NCBI RefSeq assembly: GCF_033958435.1
Contig: NC_134150.1
Coordinates: 35,087,501 to 35,151,500 of the forward strand
Source: Carettochelys insculpta
Lineage: Eukaryota > Chordata > Testudines > Carettochelyidae
Length of the DNA: 64,000 nt
Direction: 5' to 3'
The notes under the pieces were generated by a model. The model was not told the DNA's origin. It saw nothing but the letters and a program-made list of their open reading frames with translations, and did no database searches. Of this stretch, positions 26,934 through 37,773 are shown one piece after another. Within the stretch, counting starts at the first letter, position 1. Every line of letters starts with the position of its first letter. The translations under genes and the position numbers were made by a program.

Positions 26934-27199
26934 GGCTATGTCTACACTAGACTAAGAAAGTCAACTGCAGATACGCAATTTTCGCTATGCCAATTGCATA
27001 GCTAAAATGGACATATCTGTGCTCAGCTATCTTGACTGGCCATACAGGGGAAAGTCGACGGGAGAGTCCTGCGAGGAGTACAGGGGTTGACTTTGACCCC
27101 TGAAGGTTGATTTTACGCGTCTTTACTAGATGCACAAAATGTAACCCCAGAAGATCAACCCAGAGGGAGTTGATCTTCCAGGGTAGTGTAGATCTGCCC
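26934..27199. mobile_element. Harbinger-type MITE with exact TTA duplication
   Basis: GGCTATGTCTACACTAG at the left and GTGTAGATCTGCCC at the right are flanked on both sides by TTA (26931-26933 and 27200-27202). This is the TWA target duplication of PIF/Harbinger elements. The interior includes GTCAACTGCAGATACGCAAT and AGTTGATCTTCC blocks. Confidence 0.8.
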
Positions 27200-27521
27200 T
27201 TAGTCTCCAACCAACAAAAATCCCTGCTGGAAAATAGTTCTCCCTGTATTAAAATGGGAATGGGTGAAAGATCCTTCTTCAACAGTGCAACAGGTGCTCT
27301 GCCAGATTCCTATGGAAAGTTCCTTATCTTCATAAGCGTTAAGACCCTTGAAGTGAATCTGGCTATCCATGTGGCAGGAGGCAAGTTACTATCTATGACT
27401 AAGAGGAAGCTGTTAAAGCCCTGCCCCTTTATCTGACCCTGTAATAGCAACGTTATTGCTGAAGCTGGACTTTGCTCCCTATAAGAGAAATACTGTGATT
27501 AAAGAGCCTCTCTTAGCAATA

Positions 27522-27698
27522 CAGTAACCCCCGAGTTATGCAAGGTTTGCGCTCCTGTGTATCCTTGCATAGCTCACATTTTGCTAGTTGGGGGAGCTGG
27601 GCTTGTGGGAGCCGGAAAACTTACTCAAAGCTGGTCAGTTTCCTGGCTCCCAGAGTTGTGGAGCACAAGTCAAAATCACGTATATTGGGGTTTTGCTG
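27522..27698. mobile_element. Tigger-like non-autonomous element
   Basis: The left end is CAGTAACCCCCGAGTTATGC. The right end in reverse complement is CAGCAAAACCCCAATATACG. Both are flanked by TA (27520-27521 and 27699-27700). TA duplication plus a CAGTAACCCC end is typical of Tc1/mariner-pogo (Tigger) elements. Confidence 0.6.
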
Positions 27699-28017
27699 TA
27701 TATCTGATGGCACTTCAAGGCCATCCTTGCATCTGGCCACCAGAAGGCTGCCTGGTGACTGTCCTCTTACATACACCAATGTGGGGCTGAAGCAATTTCT
27801 ACATCCATGAATGAACCTACATCCAGTAACAAAATGGCTCTCATGGTGACCAGGCATCGGGTTCCTCCCAACTACACACAGCTCAGTATGTTTTAAGCTG
27901 TCAGTGTATCAAATGGTGAAGCAGTAAGAGGAGTGCTTTGCTGTGGGAAATACCAAAAAGCTGACAGGCTGGCCTTTCAGGGCAGGGCTTGCATGCTGTT
28001 ACCCTGATGTTATCAGA

Positions 28018-28055
28018 CTCTGTCTCTAGAAGGAAGCTCTGTCTCTAGAAGGAAG
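28018..28055. repeat. Tandem duplication, 19 bp x 2
   Basis: CTCTGTCTCTAGAAGGAAG occurs twice head to tail with no mismatch, which suggests a recent local duplication. Confidence 0.9.
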
Positions 28056-28152
28056 CTCTTCCTGCGGGTAAATGGATAATTTCTCTTTTAGAGAGTGAAG
28101 CCAAGAAACCAGTCTTTTATAGCCATAAAGGGGTGTTTTCCAAAAGTCACAA

Positions 28153-28526
28153 GGGATGTGTCTGCCCAGCAAAATTACTTCAGAATAACAGCCACTATTC
28201 CAAAATAACTTTGAGCAACTACACAGCAAATCTGCTATTTTGAAATAATTTCAAAACAGGCTTGCTTATTTTGATTCTGTAAACTTGGTTCTATGAGGAA
28301 TAATGATAGAATAGAGATTTTGGAATTGGAGCTGTGTAGACAGGGAATAGGGGCTATTTTGAAATAAGCCATAGTGCTTTCAGCGGCTCTAATCTGAAAT
28401 AGGCTCTATGGCCTGTGGATATTCTATTTCAAAATAGCTGAGTGCCATTTTGAGGTGCATTTTGTGTGTAGATCCACTATTTCAAAATAAGCTATTCTGA
28501 AATAATGCTGCTGTGTAGCTCTAGCC
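28153..28526. mobile_element. Harbinger-type MITE
   Basis: GGGATGTGTCTGCCC at the left and GTGTAGCTCTAGCC at the right are diverged family ends. The interior alternates TATTTTGAAATAA and its complement, typical of the TATTTCGAAATA subfamily after CpG decay. Confidence 0.6.
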
Positions 28527-28743
28527 AATGTGATTTGCATGTGCTGTGGGGGTTGGGCAGTGAATGCAGCTAACTCTAGGGTGGAGGCAACATCCACAGT
28601 GGAAGTGATGATAGGGTGGTGACAAATACACTAATATGGGGCTGAAACACTTTGAATCCCACAGGCCAAGCTCTATAATGATGACATTAACTTTGGGCTC
28701 TTCAGTGCCCATGCACATTTTGCCAAAGATCTCCTGTGACATA

Positions 28744-29017
28744 GACCGTGCCTATATTATGCAGAAGATCAACCCAATCAGGGTCAATCTTTTGCGCTTC
28801 AGTCTTGCATGCCTGGTAGGGATGTAGAAATCAACCCATCGGGGTTGGCAGTCGAGCCCTGGACTCCTTGCCATTGTGAGGATTAAGGGAGGTCGATGGG
28901 AGAGTTGTGAGGATGGCCAGGTAAGTAGAGTGCAGATAAGCTGATTCTAGCTATGCAATTGCCATAGCTAGAATTGCATATCTGTAATTGACTTAACTGC
29001 TTGGTGTAGACTAAGGC
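28744..29017. mobile_element. Harbinger-type MITE
   Basis: The interior blocks AGAAGATCAACCC, GGGGTTGGCAGTCGA, GGAGGTCGATGGGAGAGTT and CTATGCAATTGCCATAGC match the copy at 36336-36627. The right end GGTGTAGACTAAGGC is recognisable; the left end GACCGTGCCTATATTA is more diverged. Confidence 0.55.
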
Positions 29018-29109
29018 AATAGTATCTATATGACTTGGTATTTCACACCTGATGGTTCAGGCAGGTTTGGACAGCCCTGTTTGATACGTGGTTAGATCAT
29101 GGATATCTG

Positions 29110-29200
29110 TGTGGTCCTGTCTCTGCAGTCAGTGTAGGGCCTTGGGCAAGTGACCTGAATCTCTTCCTCAGTTTCCCCATCTTTTGCAAAGTGCTTTAAG
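29110..29200 (+). repeat. MIR-like SINE fragment
   Basis: Contains GGGCCTTGGGCAAGTGACCT, then CTCAGTTTCCCCATC and AAAGTGCTTTAAGATA, the conserved 3' half of MIR/CORE-SINEs in the plus orientation. Confidence 0.65.
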
Positions 29201-30668
29201 ATACTTGCAAGAGATACTTGGATATTTCTGTACTGTCTAGTGCTTTCCTTCTTGCACCACTTTGAGTGACGAAAAATAGAAGCTTCTAGCCTAGGGTGGT
29301 GTGTTATCTCCACGATACATGAAAAATAAAGGAAACCCAGCAGCCATTAGGATTCCGGCCTGTGGAACAAAGATTAAATCTAAGTTTAACCTCCCTTTGT
29401 TGTTTCCAAATCTTGGTAAGGCAGAGGAGATACGGCAGAGCCCATCTATGCAGCAATAACCATGGGAACACCAGCAACAAATCAACATTAAATTCTGTAT
29501 CCTCTACCCCATGTTTACATGGGAGCCTTTAGGTTGTCTGCAGTGGCCTTGCTGGTGGTTAAGCCTGGATCTGTGCTTTGTGTTTATGTAGCTTTTGCAC
29601 TTAGGAACAGTAAAAGGTTTTTACTTAGCACTTTGGTTCTCCAGATGAATTTGAGCAATGAGCCTTTCATATCTGCTCAGGAAGGGCACATATTATGTTT
29701 ATAGAACACTAGTAAATTTCCCGGCATTGCTCAGGTCCTTAAGTCAATAATGATGTGGGTCTTTTCTATAAAAGGAAAATGCACATGCTTTATGTAAATG
29801 ACTGTTTGTTTTTTTTCAAAACCTGCACCCTCAGCCTGTTGCCCTGAGCCCATCCTCACCCCACCTCTGATTCCTGTGCCCACACATTCAGCCCCCCTGC
29901 TTTGACTCCTGCTCCCAACACCCACCTCAGCCCCTGTCCTGAGACCCTCCTCACTGCCAGACAGTGGGTGTTCCCCTTCCTCTCACTGTGAGGGAGTGAG
30001 AACAAAGCACCCTGCTCACCTGCCCCCCCCCAGCCAGAATCCACTTTTCGCTTGCTCCCTGACAGTGAGGAAGGGACAGAGCAAGCAATGAATCTGGGGG
30101 AGGGGAAGCTTTAGCTCCCTGTCCTCTGTCACGACCTACCCCTTACCTTGCTTTATGTTATGAGAAGCAGCTGTATATTAAATTTGCTGGGCCTAGCTCC
30201 TACCACTTAGGAGTTCTTGAACAGACAGATGCACAGACAGGCAGACTCTCAGATAAGTTCTCTATAAATATATAGTCGACTAAGGGGTGAGTTCTGTTAG
30301 CTACAGAGCTACCTTCCCAGCTACCCCTCCCCAGTGCTCCCCAAAACATTGACCTTGCTGAGCACAGCACTGCCCTGCTCACAGTGGCTGAGCATCCTGC
30401 CCCAAAGCACTCCTAGCCTGAGCTCCATGGGTATTGTCTTCCCTTTTGGCTGTTCCTTTTGCTCAAGTTACATACACAGGGCTAGAGCCACAAAAGGCTT
30501 TAGGTACCTATGTCCAAAATGTACACCCTCAAAAACCCCTGCTCAGCTGCTACTTTCTGTTTGTGCTTCCTTGGATTACACAAAGCCCTGCAATAGGTGT
30601 GTGAGTTGGTAAGCATGCTCCAAGCATGCCTACTGGATTGGATCTAGCACAAACCGCTGGTGGAGGAA
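29201..30668. other. Gene-free stretch with unclassified repeat-like sequence
   Basis: No exon recognised. The part from about 29700 to 30280 (C-rich AGCCC/CCTGAG blocks, then ACAGACAGATGCACAGACAGG and an ATAAATATATAG tail) has the look of an old interspersed repeat, but I could not assign it. Confidence 0.4.
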
Positions 30669-31397
30669 CAGTAATCCCCTGAGATACATGCATTTCAAAT
30701 GCATGTATCTCATGTTTTACGTGAGAGAAGGGGGGGTAGTGCCTTGCAGGGGAGGGACACAGCCTCGTGGCTGGAAGCTGGATGGGCCGCGCCTGGCCGG
30801 CAGAGCTAGCTGCAGGGTCCCCAGCCAAGGGGGCCAGAAAGAACCATAGCCCCACAACTGGGAAGCAGCTGGACTTCCAGCCCTGCCCTCAGTGGCAGAC
30901 CTAGATAAAGCTGTGGCTTGGTTCTCCTCACCTCGTTGCTTGTGGGACCAAGGAAACTGACCAGCCATGAGTAGTTGGGAGATGGGAACCAAGTGACAGC
31001 CTGGTTCCTGTCTCCCTTCCACTTGCGGGACCTGGGAAACTGACCAGTTCAAAATGGGCAGCTTCCCAGTTCTCGGAGGGGGTGGAGACCAGGGAACCAA
31101 GCGGCAGCCTGGTTCCTAGCTCCCCTGCACTGGCAGTACACAGGAAACTGACCAGTCATGAGCTGGTCAGTGTCCTGGGTCCTGCAAGCGGCAGCGAGAC
31201 TGGAGCCAGGCTGTTCCCTGGTTCCCGGCTCCCTGCCTTTCACGAAAATTGACCAGCCCTGTTAGGCTGGTCAATTTCTCAGCTCCTGCAAGCCCAGGGG
31301 AATTGGGAACCAAGCTGTTTCCCATAGACTTCTGTGAAAATTTGAATTATACGGGGGTTGTAGGAACGCAGCTCCCATGTAACTGGAGGGTTTTCTG
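30669..31397. mobile_element. Tigger-like element with palindrome and internal repeats
   Basis: The left end is CAGTAATCCCCTGAGATACA. The right end in reverse complement is CAGAAAACCCTCCAGTTACA. TA follows on the right; AA precedes on the left. A perfect 15-bp palindrome sits at 30681-30711. The interior contains four degenerate units beginning GGAAACTGACCAG or GAAAATTGACCAG, at about 30952, 31034, 31141 and 31242. No transposase frame remains. Confidence 0.5.
30681..30711. repeat. Perfect 15-bp palindrome, 1-nt spacer
   Basis: GAGATACATGCATTT, then C, then AAATGCATGTATCTC. It lies next to the left end of the Tigger-like element and may be part of its end structure. Confidence 0.95.
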
Positions 31398-31416
31398 TAC
31401 CCCATTTCTGGGATCC

Positions 31417-31545
31417 TAGAGTGCAGAAGTTAAAGCACTCCTCTAGAAAATGGAGACCCAGGTTCAGGTCCCCACACCTGAGCTTCAACCCCCTCTGTGT
31501 GGGGCTCAGATTTTTTATGCCTCCCCCACACCTAGGGCAGTCGGG
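31417..31545 (+). repeat. tRNA-derived SINE fragment
   Basis: GTGCAGAAGTTAAAGCACTC resembles a degenerate A-box region. GGTTCAGGTCC at 31462-31472 is a B-box-like motif, preceded by AATGGAGACCCA. No cloverleaf with matched stems can be built, so this is a SINE head and not a tRNA gene. Confidence 0.5.
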
Positions 31546-33687
31546 CTCAGACTCTGACCACCGGTAGTCATTTTTGTTGAAGTTGAGACTCCCTGAACTA
31601 AGCCATCTGTCCCCACTTGGTAGCGCATAACTCTGCAGTGCCAGCCCAGGAAGCGATGGCACATTGAAAAGGTAGGGAGAGTGGACTGAATTATCTTATG
31701 CAAGTGATTCTGCCCTATTAATAAAACAATCCCCTAAGAAAATAAAAATTTAGGTAACCCCCTTCTCTCCCTCTCATGTCACTTTCCTGCCTTGGTTACT
31801 TGGGAGCAGGCACCACAGTGGAGCCAACAGCCGCTGTGGGCTCCTGGGCAAGGTTGGAGCAGGGTGGCTCTGTGTCCCCTGAGGGGGTGGGGCCAAGGGT
31901 TGAAGGGGCGGGGCTTAGTGCAGTCAGTTCTTAGTGCCGCTTGGACCGTGACACTGGGTGCCTTCCCGTGCAGCCCCATGGAGTAGCTCTACCACAGCAG
32001 CTCAGAGGGGTGGTGGCTGGAGTGCCAGTCCCCTTTGACTGTCATGGCCCCTTGCAACTGTCCTGTTACTGTCCCCATCAGTGGGCCTGGCAACACTCGC
32101 CTCATGCCTGATGCTGTTGGGATTAAGGGAGCTCCTGACTATTCCAGTGGTGACGATGGGTATGGGGGAATCTTCTATCTACTCCTCTGCTGCTCCTAAA
32201 GGAATTCACAGCTGGGTGGCCTCCCCCTTCCTGGGCCTGCACACACTCAGTGGTGTGTCTCGGACATCTCCAAGAATAATCCCAGTCTAATAATAATCTG
32301 TAGTATAGCTCTAACAGAGAGCCAGCCATTGTAAATACTGTACCTCTATGGTATTTAAATAAGCCTTAACACCTTTACTTCAAAACTTGCAGAAATGGGG
32401 TCTAAGAGACTAGGATTAACTAGCACGCCTCATTTAAACCCACAGCGGGCCGTGGAATACAGTCCGTTAACTAATGTAGGATTCAGTAATAAATGACACA
32501 TCTCTAACTGGTGTTCACACTGCCCCCCTTTGGTCTAGTGGACGCTGCTCTGATTCCAGAGCCCTGGAGGCTGGCCGGGGCGCACTTGGAGAGCTGCAGC
32601 TGGAGACCTCGCCCGGTTGGTTCTGTGAATCAGTCCACTCAAACCCACAGGCTGCACAAACCCGGCAGTGCTGGGTCTGGTTCACTGGGAAGATCGCACT
32701 ACTGTGCCTCAAATGCCACCTCTCTGCTGTGCTCCTTCCCTTGCAAGCACCAAGTCACAGTCGCTAGCCCTTCTCAGTCACCTTCAGGGGCAGCCACCAA
32801 CAGCCTCTGAAGCGCCCTGCTGGATCACAGCCCCAGCAAGCTCTCTGCCACAGGCTGAAGCCTCCCAGCAGCAGCTCCTGGTCTGGACAGCGGCCTGCAC
32901 CAGCAACCTGACTCCTTGCTGCACTGAGCACTCCTGGAGGAGAGCAGTGTCTGCCCCCTTTTCTTTTTCAAGGCCTCATGGGACTGTGCTAGATTGCAGC
33001 ACACAGGATCTTCCCCATTCAGGCAGCTTATGCGTACGTGGTGCTTTTTTCCTAGAAATAATGGTGGCAGAACTCAAGCTGCAGACTACCCCTCCTGTAC
33101 CCCACCAGCTTAACCATCTCTCCCAGTGGGGCCCCATCCGCCTGCCCTGGCAGGGCCCAATTCACCATCCGCAGGGCCTGAGCCACACAACCCGTGGCAG
33201 GGCATGAGCCAGCTGCCCTGCACAGGGCCTGAGCTGCCCCACTCAGCAGCTTAGCCTCCCCCCTGCACCCCCAAACTGCCACCCCTGTCCCCAGGCTTAA
33301 GCCCCTCCCCAGCCTAGGATCACTTACTTTTCCCAGCTGCTGTGGCCGCCTCTGGTTCTCCCATGTGCAGCATGGCAGGGGCAGCTCCCAGCACCCTGCT
33401 GTGCTGATAATAGGATTCAGTTTAGTTGGTTTAATCGGTTCAGTTTAATTAAACTAATGAAATTGAGTCCTCTTTCAGCCAGCAGGATGCTGGGAGCCAC
33501 AGCAGCAGCCACAAATGGCTCTTTAAAGAGCCACATGCTGCTCGGAGCTGCTCAGAAAGGTGCCAGAATGGTATTCCATAGTGTTCCAGCAGAAAAAAAG
33601 CCTTGTGCTTATGTAACCACCAGAGGCATTGACACTACTGACAAGGGAGAGAGAAGTCTGCTCTACAGCCTTGGCTGAGAGCCAGCT
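31546..33687. other. GC-richer gene-free stretch
   Basis: Several long open frames occur here (up to 179 codons at 32668-33207), but none resembles a known protein. The high GC and repeats explain their length. A possible element at about 33040-33604 has inverted CTTTTTTTC-type ends and the hairpin GGCTCTTTAAAGAGCC near 33515. Confidence 0.4.
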
Positions 33688-33790
33688 GGCTTTTAGCTCC
33701 TGTGGTAGAGCACACAACTTTAGCCCTTAAGGTCCTCGGTTCATTCCCTCCTGCAGATGACCCAGGTGCATCAGCCTTACAAGTATAAGA
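33688..33790 (+). repeat. tRNA-derived SINE, copy 1
   Basis: The A-box-like TAGCTCCTGTGGTAGAGC (33694-33711) and B-box-like GGTTCATTCCC (about 33738-33748) have tRNA-like spacing. The same head recurs at 36640. The sequence between (CAACTTTAGCCCTTAAGG) does not form a normal anticodon arm, which points to a SINE. Confidence 0.65.
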
Positions 33791-33942
33791 AAAGATATAT
33801 AGGCAAGCAGGCAGGCTACCTGATAGGCTGTAGAAGGATTGAAGTCCACCTTGTGGCCATGTCAGCAGGGCACTGTGAAAGAATAAGTAACTTCAGATTT
33901 TTCCCAGGAGATAAGCTATTTTGCCATTGCCAAGGTCTAGAG

Positions 33943-34205
33943 CAGTGGTCCTCAAGCAGGGGTACATGTACCCCTGGGGTACTCAGAGCTCTTCCAGAGG
34001 GTATATTACCTCAGTGTTTCTCAACCTTAACTGATGAATAAAAAAATGGGCTTATTTTATATTCATCAAATTTTTGTTGTTGCAATGGTAGAAAAAAATT
34101 GTGTCTGAAAATTGTAGGTATGGTGGGTACTTAACTGTATTTTTATTTATTTATTTTGAAAAAGGGATACTTTATTTAAAAAAAAAAAAAGGTTGAGAAA
34201 CCCTG
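33943..34205. mobile_element. hAT-type element with exact 8-bp duplication
   Basis: It begins CAGTGGTCCTCAAGC and ends GGTTGAGAAACCCTG (reverse complement CAGGGTTTCTCAACC). GTCTAGAG occurs directly before it (33935-33942) and directly after it (34206-34213). The 263-bp size and TIR type fit a non-autonomous hAT. A second TIR-like block CAGTGTTTCTCAACCTT inside (about 34013) suggests a composite or nested origin. Confidence 0.8.
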
Positions 34206-34213
34206 GTCTAGAG

Positions 34214-34572
34214 CAGTGGTTGTCAGCCGGTGTGTGGTGAAAACTGTCCAAGTGAGCTGTGAAATGTCATCAATTTCCCCTCACTACATTCTTTGCAGAG
34301 CTTCTGTGGGGGATGGGCAGGGCGGGGATTGACAGCCGTGTACCAGCTGGGGTTCAAGCAGCAAGGCTTCCTGCTCCCTGCTGTGGCAAAGGGAGGCGGG
34401 GGGAGCCTACTGGAGCTCGGATATGGTTTAAATACCCCATTCCTGTTCCAATGGGCTGGTGGGGAGGGGCAGTGTTTACGAGCAATGGATTCAGCTGAAA
34501 AAAGTGGGTGTGCTGTAGCATTGTTTGTCCTGTTGAAGTGTGCTGTGTTACTGGAAAGCTTGCAGACTGCTG
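34214..34572. mobile_element. Adjacent hAT-type element
   Basis: It starts CAGTGGTTGTCAGCC immediately after the second GTCTAGAG. It ends GCTTGCAGACTGCTG (reverse complement CAGCAGTCTGCAAGC), followed by GTCTAAAT, which matches GTCTAGAG at 6 of 8 positions. The boundaries are less certain than those of its left neighbour. Confidence 0.55.
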
Positions 34573-34942
34573 GTCTAAATGCTGATCATGCAGGATCTGC
34601 TCCAGGTAAAGCCAGTGGCTGTTTTGTCCTTGACTTTAATGAGAACAGGCTTGGGCTATTATTGTTTCTCTCTTTGTTGTCCAGAGTTTGAACAGGCAAA
34701 GCTCTTGGCCTTCATTTGCCCGTGAGGAAGCCTAAGCCCTAACACCCAGCCTGGGATGGAGTTAGCAAAAGGGAATTTACGGTAAGAACACATGTATTTT
34801 TATCCACCAGGATATGCTTATCCTCAGGAAAGGGAAACCTGAGCAGCAATCCTATCTCTCTGGGGAAGGGGAAGTGTCGAGTGTGACTCTAGTTTTTCTG
34901 AATTCTTTCCGAACTTTGAAACATGTTCTTTTTTGCTGAATA

Positions 34943-35178
34943 GAAACAAAGAGGGAGCCGTGCTAGTCTATACACTATCAAAACAAAAAGCAGTCAAGTA
35001 GCACTTTAAAGACTAGCAAAATAATTTATTGGGTGAGCTTTCGTGGGACGGACCCACTTCTTCAGACCATAGCTGTTTTGGTATGGCTGTGGTCTGAAGA
35101 AGTGGGTCTGTCCCACGAAAGCTCACCTCATAAATTATTTTGCTACTCTTTAAAGTGCTACTTGACTGCTTTGCTGTG
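34943..35178. repeat. Inverted pair of the GAAGTGGGTC repeat
   Basis: 34943-35069 is a minus-strand copy: GAGCCGTGCTAGTC, then AGTAGCACTTTAAAGACTAG, then the reverse of GAAGTGGGTC. 35089-35178 is a plus-strand copy with GAAGTGGGTCTGTCCCACG and TTTAAAGTGCTACTTGACTG. The two could form a long hairpin. This repeat type is very common in turtle genomes as I remember them; the family name is not certain. Confidence 0.75.
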
Positions 35179-35317
35179 TAGCATCATCCAATTAGGCCAC
35201 AAAGCGAAATATTCATCAGCCTATAGGCTGGGTCAGGGTCACAGGTGAAAAATATTAAACGTGTGGCTTGTAGTTTTGCTAGCGCCTAGGATGAAAATGT
35301 ACCACCTCCTATTCATC

Positions 35318-35405
35318 TGAAGAAGTGGGCCTGTCCCACGGAAGCTCATCACCGAATAGATCCTTTTGTTAGTCTTTAAAGTGCTACATTTCTTCTGCTT
35401 TGTTT
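35318..35405 (+). repeat. GAAGTGGGTC repeat, single copy
   Basis: Contains GAAGTGGGCCTGTCCCACG, AAGCTCATCACCGAATAG and TTAGTCTTTAAAGTGCTACA, all in the order seen in the copies near 35 kb. Confidence 0.75.
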
Positions 35406-36335
35406 CACCTCCTATTCAGTCAGGATCTCTGACACGAGCGCTTTGAAAAGTAGCCATTTTTCACTTTTTATTAATATATTAAAACTCCAGCCAGAAGTGT
35501 TTAATTTTTCAGGGCAGCTTTGATGCTCTTTGTTTTGAAGAGGAAAGCAGATTTCCGTCCCCTCCCCAGCCCAGGCCTCTTTTAGAGCACACAGCACTAT
35601 CAGGTTTTTGCAACACTAGAGGAAAAGCTGTTTGACGTAGCCACTCAGACCACAACAAGGCAGTCAACTTTCCCTATCCTGTGTCACCACGTGTTCATGT
35701 GCAGTAGCAAAAGAGACCTATGAACGGCTTCTACCACGTAGGTATCATAAAACGGATGCTGCAGAGAGGGCTGGGCTGTGCCAATGAGGAAGTGGTGGGG
35801 CTGGATTCTGTACTTCTGTCACAAAGAAGGAGATTCTCCACTGCATGAGTCACGCTCTGAGGTGGGCATAGCCAGCCAGGGCACAATGCACTAAGTGCAG
35901 GGCAGGATCTTCTGCTGCTGGAGAGCAAGTTAATACCTCCTTCCCCATTGGGAGCTGACCGAGGGATTGTATCTAGAACTGTCTTGTCCTGCCCCTGCCA
36001 TCACAGCCCATCAGGAATATTGGCCAATAGTGTCATTTAGAGCAGCCCTTAGGTTGCTTTACTGACTCCAGAAGTTCTGCCTGGTATAAAGCCAAGGTAG
36101 GATCTGGGGTGTGGGAACATGGCCTGGTGTACTTTCTATTGACCTCAGGGGGAGCTATGCCTTATTTTCTCTAACTCCCAAGCAAGCTGGTCCCATCTCA
36201 GCTGCCTGATGTATATGGGTTCCTTTACCTCAGGATGTGCTGAAGGGCCTTATCTCATGAGGTGATGAAGCCATATGTAACCCAGAGGCACTGAGATCAC
36301 TAGGAAGAGTGAAGTCACTGTACCACTTTAACTGG

Positions 36336-36627
36336 GGCCATGTCTACATTACGCGGAAGATAGACCCCACTGAGAGTTTCTGGGGTTTGATTTTGCACAC
36401 CTGGAAGAGAAGCTCAAAATTGATCTATCAGGGGTTGGCAGTCGACGCCGGTACTCCTCACTAGCACGAGGAGTAAGGGAGTTTGATGGAAGAGTTTCTC
36501 CTGTCGACCTTCCCCAGTGAGGACAGCCCAGTAAATCGATTGCAGATAAGTTGATTCTAGCTAAGCAATTGCTATAGCTAGAATTATGTATATGCAATTG
36601 ACTTACCTGCCTAGTGTAGATCAACCC
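36336..36627. mobile_element. Harbinger-type MITE
   Basis: GGCCATGTCTACATTACG at the left and CTAGTGTAGATCAACCC at the right, with flanks TGG and TAG. The interior blocks (GGGGTTGGCAGTCGACG, GTTTCTCCTGTCGACC, CTAGCTAAGCAATTGCTATA) are shared with the copies at 22005 and 28744. Confidence 0.7.
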
Positions 36628-36639
36628 TAGAAGTCAGTT

Positions 36640-36715
36640 GGCTTTTAGCTCATGTGGTAGAGACTCATAGCTTTAGCCCTCAAGGTCGCAGGTTCACTTG
36701 GCTGCAGTAGCCAGG
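36640..36715 (+). repeat. tRNA-derived SINE, copy 2
   Basis: GGCTTTTAGCTCATGTGGTAG (from 36640), CTTTAGCCCTCAAGGTCGCA and B-box-like GGTTCACTTGG (36691-36701). This is the same head as the SINE at 33688. It starts about a dozen bases after the MITE's right end. Confidence 0.65.
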
Positions 36716-37743
36716 CCCGCTGAATGAAATGGCTCCTTGTCTCGCTTGTCAAGGCAACAGTTTCCTACATCCACACAGCAATATCAGTAGCAGAAGCATG
36801 TTGGCTAATGTACATGTACACTGCACTCCTTGTAACCCAGACCATTCCAGGGTATCAGCTGGCAGGAGCAGGGTGAGAGCGTGATGTTGGGGCAAGTCAC
36901 CAAGGACAGACACTGCAGCATGGAAGGACCAGGCAATGGCTGAACTTGCACTGCACTTTCCAGCTATTCCAACCAGCCGGCTGCAGTGATGGACACCTTT
37001 TCTCCTCGTGCAAATGGGGGAAACGAGCCCAGTTGGCCAGCGGTCTCTATGTCTTAGCTGGGAGGGTGTGGTGGGCTCATGCGACGGGATGGTTGAACTC
37101 TTGCTCTGCCTTGGTCTGGCCCAGAAAACCAGATCTTGGTGCCGCTGGCCTTTCTTGCTTGCTCACTTTACAAAATTGTGACTGCACTCCTTTCCCAGCT
37201 GCCTGCTGCTGGGCAGGGCCAACCTTAGAGGGGCACCTCCATCCCCTACTACCCTGGTGCGGGTTCCAGGCAACTCCCCCATCCCCGGTCTGCCCCACCC
37301 CAAGCACTGCCCCTGCTCCATCCTCTTGCCTGAAGCCCCCTCCAAGCAACATAAGACAGGGATTCCCAGGGGGCCTGGCCAAGGAGAACAGGTGAGGCCC
37401 TGGGACAACACAGTCACAAGGCCCCCCACCCCCATATTTAAACCTTAATGCAATGTCACCATTTATGCTTTAAAATCTAGTTGTGCTCATTATTACTCAT
37501 GGGGCACAATAAAATTACACGTCACTTATCATGAGAATGACGCCACACGTTCGGTCCACTGAAGCAAATTGTTGAAACGAAATGGAGTTGTCGTGCCATG
37601 GGCCCTTTCCCGCCTGGGGGCCCTGCGGCAACTGCCCCTTCTGCCTTATGTTAATCTGCTTCTGGGCCTGGCATGGGGTGAAAATGGGGTCCCCCCACCT
37701 ACACTCTCACCACAGAGGCAGGAGCCGGAACGCCCTCCCATCC

Positions 37744-37773
37744 ACTGCACTGCACTGCACTGCACTACACTGC
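37744..37773. repeat. (ACTGC)n short tandem repeat
   Basis: About six tandem copies of ACTGC, one of them changed to ACTAC. Confidence 0.9.

Noticed and set aside
32668..33207. 179-codon plus-strand frame
   Set aside because: The composition is Ser/Pro/Gln/Leu rich, as expected from GC-rich non-coding DNA, with no domain or conserved motif.
33688..33760. Possible tRNA gene (A box and B box present)
   Set aside because: The anticodon and acceptor arms cannot be paired properly and a second diverged copy exists at 36640, so it is a tRNA-derived SINE.
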